From NCBI GenBank assembly GCA_020056645.1, contig JAGVHJ010000241.1:1-7444 (forward strand): a stretch of DNA of 7,444 bases, read 5' to 3'. Shown here piece by piece: positions 1 to 6,270 of the stretch. The translations under genes and the position numbers were made by a program. A model generated the notes under the pieces. It was not told the origin of the DNA. It worked only from the letters and a program-made list of their open reading frames with translations, and ran no database searches. Source of the DNA: Desulfobacterales bacterium (GTDB taxonomy: Bacteria > Desulfobacterota > Desulfobacteria > Desulfobacterales > JAHIVH01). Numbering within the stretch: the first letter of the stretch is position 1; each line of letters opens with the position of its first letter.

Positions 1-2943
1 CCCAACCTGGGCGGCCAGACCGGACTCAATCTCTCCTCCGAGCTCGCGAAAAGCGGCATTCTGGACAAATATAGCGTCAAGGTGATCGGAGTGAATATCG
101 ACGCCATTAAACGAGGGGAGGACCGGACCGCGTTCAAGGAAACAATGGCCCGCCTGGGGATCGAAATGCCCCGGAGCGAGACCGTGAACACGGTGGAGGA
201 TGCGGAAAAAGTGGCCGAAGGCCTGGGGTATCCAGTGGTGATCCGGCCCGCATACACCATGGGGGGGACCGGCGGCGGATTGGTTTACAATGTGGAGGAT
301 CTTCGAACCATCGCCTCCAGGGGACTGGCCGCAAGCATCGTGCATCAGGTTCTGATCGAAGAGTCGGTTCTGGGGTGGGAGGAACTGGAGCTGGAAGTGG
401 TCCGGGACGCTAAAAACCAGATGATCACGGTCTGTTTCATCGAAAACGTGGACGCCATGGGGGTCCATACGGGAGACTCATACTGCACTGCGCCCATGCT
501 CACCATCAGTCCTGAACTACAGCGCCGTCTTCAACAATTTTCCTACGCCATCGTGGAGGCCATCGAAGTGATCGGCGGCACCAATGTGCAGTTCGCCCAC
601 GACCCAAAAACCGATCGTGTGGTGGTGATCGAAATCAGTCCCCGCACATCGCGATCGTCGGCCCTCGCTTCCAAGGCCACCGGTTTTCCCATCGCCATGG
701 TCTCTTCGCTCCTCGCGGGAGGCCTTACCATGGATGAAATTCCCTATTGGCGGGACGGGACCCTGGAAAAATATACCCCTTCCGGCGACTATGTGGTGGT
801 CAAGTTCGCCCGGTGGGCCTTTGAAAAGTTCAAGGGGGTCGAAGATGTCCTCGGAACCCAGATGCGGGCCGTGGGAGAGGTGATGAGCATCGGCAAAACC
901 TATAAGGAGGCGTTCCAGAAGGCGATTCGCTCCCTTGAAAACGGACGGTACGGTCTGGGGTTTGCTAAAAATTTCAACGAAAAAACACTTCATCAGCTCA
1001 TGGGCATGCTCGGGAAAGCGTCGAGCGAACGCCAGTTCATCATGTACGAAGCGCTCCGGAAAGGCGCCGACATTGAAACTCTCAGCCAGATGACCCATAT
1101 CAAGATCTGGTTTATCCAACAGATGAAAGAGCTGGTGGAACTGGAAGAGAAGATCCTCGTATTCAAAGGAGGGCTCCCATCGGACGATCTTCTCGTCCAG
1201 GCGAAAAAAGATGGATTCGCCGACCGGTATCTGGCGACACTCCTTGGCGTCTCTGAAAAAACAATCCGGGATAAACGGATTTCCCTGGGCATAAAACAAG
1301 GCTGGGAACCGGTTCAGGTCAGCGGCGTGGAAAACGCGGCCTACTATTATTCGACCTATTGCGCGCTCGATCAAGTTTCAGTTTCTGACCGGAAAAAAAT
1401 CATGGTGCTCGGCGGCGGGCCCAACCGGATCGGCCAGGGAATTGAGTTCGATTACTGCTGCGTGCATGCGGCGTTCGCCATCCGGGACGCGGGCTATGAA
1501 TCGATCATGGTGAACTGCAATCCCGAGACGGTCTCCACCGACTACGACACCTCGGACAAGCTCTATTTCGAACCGTTGACCGTGGAAGATGTGCTGAGCA
1601 TATATGAGAAGGAGAAACCCGAGGGGGTCATCGTTCAATTCGGAGGCCAGACCCCCCTCAATCTGGCCCAGGAGCTGGCGGACGCCGGGGTTACGATCAT
1701 CGGCACATCGCCCGACACCATCAATCTGGCCGAAGACCGGGACCGGTTCCGGGAAATTATTCGCAAATTGGGCATTCCCCAGCCCGAATCAGGCATGGCC
1801 AGGACCACGGAAGAGGCCCTGGAGATCGCCCGCTCCATCGGATATCCCCTCATGGTCCGCCCCTCCTTCGTGTTGGGCGGCAGGGCCATGGAGGTGGTTC
1901 GCGATGAAGAGATGCTCAAATTTTACATGGCCGCGGCGGTTGTGGTGTCGCCCGAACGGCCTATCCTTATCGACAAATTTCTGGAAAACGCCATCGAAGC
2001 CGAGGCGGACGCCATTTCCGACGGAAAAGAGGCCGTGGTTCCAGCAGTGATGGAGCATATCGAGCTTGCGGGCGTTCACTCCGGAGACTCGGCCTGCGTG
2101 ATCCCGCCCATCAGTATTCCCAAGAAGCATATTGAGACCATCGGCGAGTATACTAAAAAAATCGCCATCGAACTCAATGTGAAGGGGATCATGAACATTC
2201 AGTACGCCATCGCAAACGATACGGTCTATATCCTGGAGGCGAACCCCAGGGCCTCACGGACCGTTCCCTTGGTCTCCAAGATCTGCAACATCCCCATGGC
2301 CCGGCTCGCAACCCAGGTGATCCTGGGAAAATCGATGGCCGATCTTGCCATTACCGTTCGCACCCCCAACTATTTCGGCGTCAAGGAAGCGGTCTTTCCG
2401 TTCAACATGTTTCCCGAGGTTGACCCGGTCCTGGGGCCCGAAATGCGTTCGACCGGCGAGGTTCTGGGCATGGCCGAATCGTTCGGCATGGCCTATTATA
2501 AGGCCCAGGAAGCCACACAGACACCCCTTCCCCTGACGGGCGGCGTTCTCTTCACCATCGCGGACATCGACAAACCGAGCGCCATTGAAGCGGCCAGACT
2601 CTTCCGGGATCTGGGGTTCAAAATTTTTTCCACCAACGGCACCCGTGAGTTCCTCTCCCAGCACGGCATCGCAGCCCAGGCGATCCGGAAAATCGGCCAT
2701 GGCAGACCCGATATCGTGGATGGCATAAAAAACGGCGAAATCCAACTGGTGATCAACACCCCCAGCGGGAAAGCGAGTAAAGAGGATGACTCCTACATCC
2801 GGAAAACGGCGATCCGGTTTAAAATTCCCTACATCACCACCACGGCTGCGGCGGTGGCGGCGGCCAAAGGCATCGACGCCCGAAGGAATAAGGATATGAG
2901 TGTCTGTTCGTTACAGGATTACCATGGGAAGAGTGGTCTGTAA
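1..2943 (+). CDS. carB: Carbamoyl-phosphate synthase large subunit, 5'-partial
   Basis: CarB makes carbamoyl phosphate from bicarbonate, ATP and ammonia delivered by the CarA glutaminase, feeding pyrimidine and arginine synthesis in the cytoplasm. The frame is open from base 1, so about the first 85-90 residues (compared with the 1073-residue E. coli protein) lie outside the window; 980 codons are visible. First carboxyphosphate ATP-grasp half: about residues 1-320, with glycine loop MGGTGGG at 87-93. Oligomerisation domain: about 320-445. Second carbamate-phosphorylating half: from about 463, opening with GGGPNRIGQGIEFDY near 471 and ending around 845. C-terminal MGS-like allosteric domain: about 848-980, with the effector-site pattern STNGT, then a Lys before the GRPDI stretch, then VINT. 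Oddity: the first-half metal-site motif reads EISPR (Ser213) where E. coli has E-x-NPR; the second half keeps EANPR (Asn748). No frameshift; stop TAA. carA is not in view. Confidence 0.98.
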   Translation, partial: PNLGGQTGLNLSSELAKSGILDKYSVKVIGVNIDAIKRGEDRTAFKETMARLGIEMPRSETVNTVEDAEKVAEGLGYPVVIRPAYTMGGTGGGLVYNVEDLRTIASRGLAASIVHQVLIEESVLGWEELELEVVRDAKNQMITVCFIENVDAMGVHTGDSYCTAPMLTISPELQRRLQQFSYAIVEAIEVIGGTNVQFAHDPKTDRVVVIEISPRTSRSSALASKATGFPIAMVSSLLAGGLTMDEIPYWRDGTLEKYTPSGDYVVVKFARWAFEKFKGVEDVLGTQMRAVGEVMSIGKTYKEAFQKAIRSLENGRYGLGFAKNFNEKTLHQLMGMLGKASSERQFIMYEALRKGADIETLSQMTHIKIWFIQQMKELVELEEKILVFKGGLPSDDLLVQAKKDGFADRYLATLLGVSEKTIRDKRISLGIKQGWEPVQVSGVENAAYYYSTYCALDQVSVSDRKKIMVLGGGPNRIGQGIEFDYCCVHAAFAIRDAGYESIMVNCNPETVSTDYDTSDKLYFEPLTVEDVLSIYEKEKPEGVIVQFGGQTPLNLAQELADAGVTIIGTSPDTINLAEDRDRFREIIRKLGIPQPESGMARTTEEALEIARSIGYPLMVRPSFVLGGRAMEVVRDEEMLKFYMAAAVVVSPERPILIDKFLENAIEAEADAISDGKEAVVPAVMEHIELAGVHSGDSACVIPPISIPKKHIETIGEYTKKIAIELNVKGIMNIQYAIANDTVYILEANPRASRTVPLVSKICNIPMARLATQVILGKSMADLAITVRTPNYFGVKEAVFPFNMFPEVDPVLGPEMRSTGEVLGMAESFGMAYYKAQEATQTPLPLTGGVLFTIADIDKPSAIEAARLFRDLGFKIFSTNGTREFLSQHGIAAQAIRKIGHGRPDIVDGIKNGEIQLVINTPSGKASKEDDSYIRKTAIRFKIPYITTTAAAVAAAKGIDARRNKDMSVCSLQDYHGKSGL

Positions 2944-2980
2944 TTCCCATTGAGTGTCGTTTTTAACTCCGGCGGTCAGA

Positions 2981-3252
2981 TTTTCAAAATTCAGTATGGC
3001 GTTGCTTTAGTGGCAGAAAGGCCCTTTTGTGAAGTGACATTTATTTTTTTTCGGATGAAAAATTCGAAGGCTTTTTGCGATAGAACTGGCAAACGGTTTG
3101 AGGCCTTTAGGCCTTTGTTTTCGCCTGTTCAGCAAAAAGCCAGGGAGCTCCCGAAAAAAATAGGGAACGAACAAAACGGGCTTTTCGCCATCTTGATGAA
3201 TCGCTGCTGAATAGTTACGTTTTTTAAAAGTTTGGCTCATGGCAGAGCCGTC
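2981..3252. repeat. Dispersed intergenic repeat, long copy (copy A)
   Basis: This block after carB matches 6130-6269 (copy B) in the same orientation. By eye, 2990-3078 aligns with copy B at about 85% identity, from ATTCAGTATGG to TTCGAAGGCTTTTTGC. Similarity resumes at GCCATCTTGATGAAT (3187-3201) and continues weakly through GAATAG, TCATGGC and GAGC. About 108 bases (3079-3186) are present only here. GGCTTTTTGC (3069-3078) and GCAAAAAGCC (3132-3141) form a perfect 10-bp inverted repeat enclosing a doubled AGGCCTTT, and GGGAGCTCCC (3143-3152) is a perfect palindrome. The last part (3225-3254) also matches, inverted, the element at 5081-5130. Short open frames cross the repeat on both strands, but none has a Shine-Dalgarno or a recognisable domain. 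I read it as a non-coding dispersed repeat of unknown function; no transposase and no terminal inverted repeats are visible. Confidence 0.75.
3050..3076 (+). terminator. Possible weak terminator downstream of carB
   Basis: TTCGGAT (3050-3056) pairs with ATTCGAA (3062-3068), allowing one G-U pair, around a GAAAA loop; GGC and five T follow. It lies about 107 bases after the carB stop and is part of the repeated sequence. In copy B the equivalent stem has a mismatch at its top. The stem is AT-rich, so termination here is only a possibility. No better carB terminator is visible. Confidence 0.25.
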
Positions 3253-3274
3253 GGCATCACGCTATCTCGATCTC

Positions 3275-3288
3275 AGAAATAAATTTCT
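3275..3288. promoter_or_regulatory. Palindrome upstream of katA, candidate operator
   Basis: AGAAAT and ATTTCT form a perfect 6-bp inverted repeat around a central AA. Its right end touches the candidate -35 element of katA, where a regulator could act. Catalase genes are often controlled by PerR/Fur-type or OxyR regulators, but this sequence is not a clear match to a consensus I can name. The assignment is inference from position and symmetry only. Confidence 0.25.
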
Positions 3289-3316
3289 TGCCTGCCCATT
3301 TTGCCCATGCTAAAAG
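3288..3316 (+). promoter_or_regulatory. Candidate sigma70-type promoter for katA
   Basis: TTGCCT (3288-3293) and TAAAAG (3311-3316) are separated by 17 bases; each matches four of six consensus positions. Transcription from here would begin near 3323 and give a leader of roughly 210 bases. The spacer contains a directly repeated TGCCCAT (3293-3299 and 3302-3308). It is the best-spaced candidate in the interval, but the match is modest. Confidence 0.25.
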
Positions 3317-3322
3317 TCCCAA

Positions 3323-3536
3323 AATAGTAGTCGAAAAGGTCAACAAGCCACCATTCCTTTAACCATGGGGTAATCGCCCCATCAACATCACGCTCTTAAC
3401 GGGCGCTGACTCGTCTTTCACACGCAAGGTGTCCCGAGGGAACTCGGCTGGGAATTCAATCCCGAATTGCCAAATCGATGCCTTCACCATTAACCAGGGC
3501 GGAAACATCCCGTAACCCCAAAAGGAGAATCGTATC
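3323..3536 (+). other. Long, hairpin-rich leader of katA
   Basis: No gene is supported between copy A and katA. The stretch contains consecutive inverted repeats: ATGGGG/CCCCAT (3365-3382, 6-base loop), CCGAG/CTCGG (3434-3447, GGAA loop) and GGGA/TCCC (3450-3463). AAAGGAG at 3521-3527 is a strong ribosome binding site 9 bases before the katA ATG. I could not match the arrangement to any riboswitch class I know. The one open frame over it (minus strand) is antisense and has no recognisable product. The hairpins could affect mRNA stability or translation, but this is inference. Confidence 0.4.
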
Positions 3537-4997
3537 ATGCACCATGAAAAGAAAAAATTGACCACCAATGGCGGCGCACCCGTGCCCGACAATCAAAATG
3601 TCATGACTGCGGGGCCGCGCGGCCCCATGCTGCTCCAGGATGTCTGGTTCCTGGAAAAGCTTGCCCACTTTGATCGCGAAGTGATTCCCGAACGCCGGAT
3701 GCACGCCAAGGGCTCCGGGGCCTTCGGGACCTTTACGGTCACCCACGACATCACCCAATACACCCAAGCGAAAATCTTCTCGACCATCGGGAAAAAAACC
3801 GATCTTTTCGTGCGATTTTCAACAGTGGCCGGTGAGCGCGGCGCAGCTGACGCGGAACGGGATATCCGCGGATTCGCCATGAAATTTTACACAGAAGAAG
3901 GGAATTGGGATCTGGTCGGCAACAACACACCGGTTTTCTTCCTGCGTGACCCCCTCAAATTTCCGGATCTCAATCATGCGGTGAAACGCGATCCCCGCAC
4001 CAACCTGCGCAGCGCAAAAAACAATTGGGATTTCTGGACATCGCTTCCCGAGGCATTGCATCAGATCACCATCACCATGAGCGAGCGGGGCATTCCAGCC
4101 TCTTATCGAACCATGCACGGGTTCGGAAGCCATACCTTCAGCATGATCAACGCCAAGAAAGAGCGGTTCTGGGTGAAATTCCATTTACACACCCAGCAGG
4201 GCATCAAAAATCTGACCGACGCCCAAGCCGAGGCGATCATCGGCAAGTGCCGGGAAAGCCATCAGCGGGATTTGTATGAGGCCATCGAAAAGGGAGATTT
4301 CCCCAAATGGACGATGTTCATCCAGGTCATGCCTGAAAAAGAGGCCGCCAAATGCCCCTACAATCCCTTCGACCTCACCAAAGTCTGGTTTCACAAGGAT
4401 TATCCTCTTATCGAGGTGGGGGTCATGGAGCTTAACAAAAACCCGGAAAACTATTTCGCGGATGTGGAACAGGCGGCCTTCAATCCGGCCAATGTGGTTC
4501 CCGGCATCGGTTTTTCCCCGGACAAGATGCTTCAGGGACGCCTCTTTTCCTACGGAGACGCCCAAAGATACCGCCTGGGGGTGAACCATCATCTCATTCC
4601 GGTCAATAAGGCCCGGTGTCCCTTTCATAGCTACCACAGGGATGGCGCGATGCGCGTGGATGGAAATTATGGGAGCGCCCTTGGATACGAACCCAACAGC
4701 TATGAAGAGTGGCGACAGCAGCCGGATTTCGCGGAGCCGCCCTTAAGCCTTGAGGGTGCGGCGGATCACTGGAACCATCGGCAGGATGACGATTATTATT
4801 CCCAGCCAGGTCTCTTGTTCCGATTAATGAGCGCCGAACAGAAGCAGGTGCTCTTTGAAAACACCGCCCGGGCCATGGGCGATGCGCCACAGGAGATCAA
4901 ACTCCGGCATATCGGCAACTGCATGAAGGCCGACCCGGCCTATGGTGACGGCGTGGCCAAGGCCATGGGCATCTCCATGGCAGACGTAAAAAAGTAA
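3537..4997 (+). CDS. katA: Haem catalase, small-subunit monofunctional type
   Basis: This 486-residue enzyme converts hydrogen peroxide to water and oxygen using haem b, and is expected to be a cytoplasmic tetramer; no signal peptide is visible. The length fits small-subunit catalases (about 480-505 residues) rather than the 700-plus-residue KatE type. Catalytic residues are in place: His56 in RRMHAKGSGAFG, Asn129 in DLVGNNTPVFFLRD, and the proximal haem ligand Tyr339 in GRLFSYGDAQRYRLG, with Arg335 just before it. Their spacing (73 residues from His to Asn, 283 from His to Tyr) is the same as in bovine catalase (74, 147, 357). Other family stretches include DIRGFAMKFYTEEGNWD and YRTMHGFGSHTFS. 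The ATG has AAAGGAG 9 bases upstream. It is transcribed alone from a long leader, ends at a strong terminator, and is convergent with nfo. An anaerobe would use it to survive oxygen exposure. Confidence 0.97.
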   Translation: MHHEKKKLTTNGGAPVPDNQNVMTAGPRGPMLLQDVWFLEKLAHFDREVIPERRMHAKGSGAFGTFTVTHDITQYTQAKIFSTIGKKTDLFVRFSTVAGERGAADAERDIRGFAMKFYTEEGNWDLVGNNTPVFFLRDPLKFPDLNHAVKRDPRTNLRSAKNNWDFWTSLPEALHQITITMSERGIPASYRTMHGFGSHTFSMINAKKERFWVKFHLHTQQGIKNLTDAQAEAIIGKCRESHQRDLYEAIEKGDFPKWTMFIQVMPEKEAAKCPYNPFDLTKVWFHKDYPLIEVGVMELNKNPENYFADVEQAAFNPANVVPGIGFSPDKMLQGRLFSYGDAQRYRLGVNHHLIPVNKARCPFHSYHRDGAMRVDGNYGSALGYEPNSYEEWRQQPDFAEPPLSLEGAADHWNHRQDDDYYSQPGLLFRLMSAEQKQVLFENTARAMGDAPQEIKLRHIGNCMKADPAYGDGVAKAMGISMADVKK

Positions 4998-5024
4998 AAT
5001 AACCACAAGGTTCTGATCTTCTTC

Positions 5025-5050
5025 GAGGGCGGGGATTCCCGCCCTCTTTT
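5025..5050 (+). terminator. Rho-independent terminator of katA
   Basis: GAGGGCGGG (5025-5033) and CCCGCCCTC (5038-5046) form a perfect 9-bp GC-rich stem with a GATT loop, directly followed by TTTT. It starts 27 bases after the katA stop. The run of T follows on the plus strand only. Confidence 0.93.
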
Positions 5051-5080
5051 ATTTGAAGAAAACATAGCGTTTGATCTTTA

Positions 5081-5130
5081 GGCAGGCCTCCGGCGGCCCT
5101 GCCGGGAGCCAAACTTTTGAAAAGTTTGAC
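5081..5130. repeat. GC-rich inverted repeat joined to an AT palindrome
   Basis: GGCAGG (5081-5086) pairs with CCTGCC (5098-5103); an alternative pairing is CTCCGGC with GCCGGGAG (one bulge). Immediately after lies CAAACTTTTGAAAAGTTTG (5110-5128), a perfect 19-base palindrome. Read on the minus strand, the central part (AAAAGTTTGGCTC, then GGCAG, GCCG and CGG) matches 3225-3253 in copy A at about 25 of 29 positions, so it belongs to a dispersed family. I recall GC-plus-AT hairpin elements of this kind between genes in sulfate-reducing bacteria. Here it lies between convergent genes and could form RNA structure at either mRNA end; no T-run follows on the minus strand. Confidence 0.6.
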
Positions 5131-5167
5131 AAATATATAGGGTAACCGATCATCCCAACGCTCATTT

Positions 5168-5200
5168 GTCCAGACTTCTAAAATCTGGCCTGCCGGGAGG
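5168..5200 (-). other. Hairpin plus CCTGCCGGGAGG motif beyond nfo
   Basis: On the minus strand CCAGATTT and AAGTCTGG (5171-5189 region) make an 8-bp stem with a UAG loop if one G-U pair is allowed; on the plus strand the same position is a C/A mismatch, so the structure is better formed in minus-strand RNA. Next to it CCTGCCGGGAGG (5189-5200) repeats the core of the neighbouring element (CCTGCCGGGAG at 5098-5108). It lies about 60-90 bases beyond the nfo stop. There is no T-tract, so an intrinsic terminator is not supported. Confidence 0.35.
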
Positions 5201-5258
5201 CATTCTTATCCTTATTTTTGTTTTAATATCATCAAGGTAAGAGTATTCCCCCTATTTT

Positions 5259-6104
5259 TTACCTAATGGCCAACCCGTAAAGCAATTGTATCTCCGCCTC
5301 CCAGAGCGTTTCATCTTTGGTCTCAAGAATGAGGGGCATGGCGTCGAACCGCTGGTCGTTCATGATCAGCCGGAACACCTCCATACCAAGGGTTCCTTTT
5401 CCAAGGTTGTGGTGCCGGTCGACCCGGGAGGAAAAATCCTTGATGGAATCGTTCAGGTGAAGCGCCTTAAGGTAGGAGAAGCCGACCACCCGCCCAAACT
5501 CGGCCAAGGTCTCCTCATAGACTTTTGGTGTGCGCAAATCATAGCCTGCGGCAAAGGTGTGACAGGTGTCGAGGCAAACCCCCACGCGGGATTTATCTTC
5601 CACCTGATCGATGATCGCCCTGAGATGCTCAAACCGGTGCCCCACATTGTTTCCCTGGCCTGCCGTGTTTTCGATGACAGTGGTCACACCACGGGTTTGG
5701 TCAAGGGTCAGATTGATCGATTCAGCGATCCGGGAAAGGCATTCGCTTTCTGTAATCTTTCCCAGATGGCTTCCGGGATGAAAATTTAATAGTCTGAGGC
5801 CAAGCGCTTCACACCGGCGCATTTCATCCAGAAATGCCGCCCTGGATTTCTCAAGCCCGTCTCTCTCCGGGTGGCCGATGTTGATCAGATAGCTATCATG
5901 GGGAAGAATGACATCGGGAAGGTAACCATTCTCGTCGCAATTCTTTTTAAAAGCGGCGATGCTTGTTTCGCTTAAAGGTTTTGTCTGCCACTGACGCTGG
6001 TTTTTGGTAAAGAGGGCAAAGGCTCTGGCGCCGATTTTGGCGGCGTTTTTGGGTGCGTTTTCCACCCCTCCCCCAATGCTAACGTGTGCTCCCACATATT
6101 TCAA
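5259..6104 (-). CDS. nfo: Endonuclease IV (AP endonuclease)
   Basis: This 281-residue, zinc-dependent TIM-barrel enzyme cuts the backbone 5' to abasic sites and removes blocking 3' ends and some oxidised bases in base-excision repair. All nine metal ligands known from E. coli Nfo fall at the same numbers when counting starts at this TTG: His69, His109, Glu145, Asp179, His182, His216, Asp229, His231 and Glu261. Family signatures KYVGAHVS, FALFTKNQRQW, NFHPGSH, VIENTAGQG, VCLDTCH and LHLNDS are present, and length matches the usual 280-285. AAGGAG (6115-6120) lies 10 bases upstream of the TTG. The frame stays open upstream to an ATG at 6260, which would add 52 Lys/Arg-rich residues; that stretch is copy B of the dispersed repeat and should not be counted. 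It is downstream of the nuclease gene in the same direction and convergent with katA. Confidence 0.96.
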   Translation of the reverse strand: MKYVGAHVSIGGGVENAPKNAAKIGARAFALFTKNQRQWQTKPLSETSIAAFKKNCDENGYLPDVILPHDSYLINIGHPERDGLEKSRAAFLDEMRRCEALGLRLLNFHPGSHLGKITESECLSRIAESINLTLDQTRGVTTVIENTAGQGNNVGHRFEHLRAIIDQVEDKSRVGVCLDTCHTFAAGYDLRTPKVYEETLAEFGRVVGFSYLKALHLNDSIKDFSSRVDRHHNLGKGTLGMEVFRLIMNDQRFDAMPLILETKDETLWEAEIQLLYGLAIR

Positions 6105-6114
6105 GGCTTCCGGT

Positions 6115-6120
6115 CTCCTT
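6115..6120 (-). promoter_or_regulatory. nfo ribosome binding site that decides a TTG start
   Basis: The minus strand reads AAGGAG, then 10 bases, then TTG at 6104. The only upstream ATG in frame (6260) has no comparable site. Confidence 0.8.
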
Positions 6121-6129
6121 TTCTTCTTC

Positions 6130-6269
6130 TTTTGTAACGATTCAGTATGGCCTTGCTTTAGCTGTAAAAAGGCCCTGTTGTGAGTGACTTTCACTTTTTT
6201 TCGGACGAAAGTTTCGAAGGCTTTTTGCCATCTTGATGAATAGCTACCTTCTTTTCTCATGGCCGAGCT
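6130..6269. repeat. Dispersed intergenic repeat, short copy (copy B)
   Basis: This is the second copy of the repeat at 2981-3252, in the same orientation. It begins near TTTTGTAACGATTCAGTATGG and ends near TCATGGCCGAGC, two bases from the nuclease stop. Relative to copy A it lacks about 108 bases between GGCTTTTTGC and CCATCTTGATGAAT, 11 bases between two TGAAT words, and about 14 bases containing AAAGTTTGG. It fills almost the whole spacer between the nuclease gene and nfo. On the minus strand it is open in the nfo frame. I see no convincing nfo promoter in it; TTTACA is present, but no good -10 follows at proper spacing. Confidence 0.75.
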
Positions 6270-6270
6270 C

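Noticed and set aside
517..1374. A 285-codon open frame antisense to carB
   Set aside because: It lies wholly opposite strongly conserved CarB sequence, shows no recognisable domain, and has the composition expected of a shadow frame in GC-rich coding DNA.
2950..3240. Small open frames on both strands of the carB-katA interval (86 codons plus, 77 codons minus)
   Set aside because: Both run through the dispersed repeat, lack a Shine-Dalgarno and have no recognisable domain. In copy B the matching sequence is shortened, and the peptide similarity follows from nucleotide similarity.
2981..3252. CRISPR array, IS element or MITE in the repeat region
   Set aside because: There are no regularly spaced direct repeats, no transposase frame, and no terminal inverted repeats or target-site duplications that I could identify at either copy.
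3323..3536. A riboswitch in the katA leader
   Set aside because: Several hairpins are present, but no arrangement or conserved core matches a class I recognise, so it is reported only as a structured leader.
5081..5130. Calling the GC/AT inverted repeat a second intrinsic terminator
   Set aside because: No T-run follows on the minus strand, and on the plus strand the katA terminator at 5025-5050 already fits far better.
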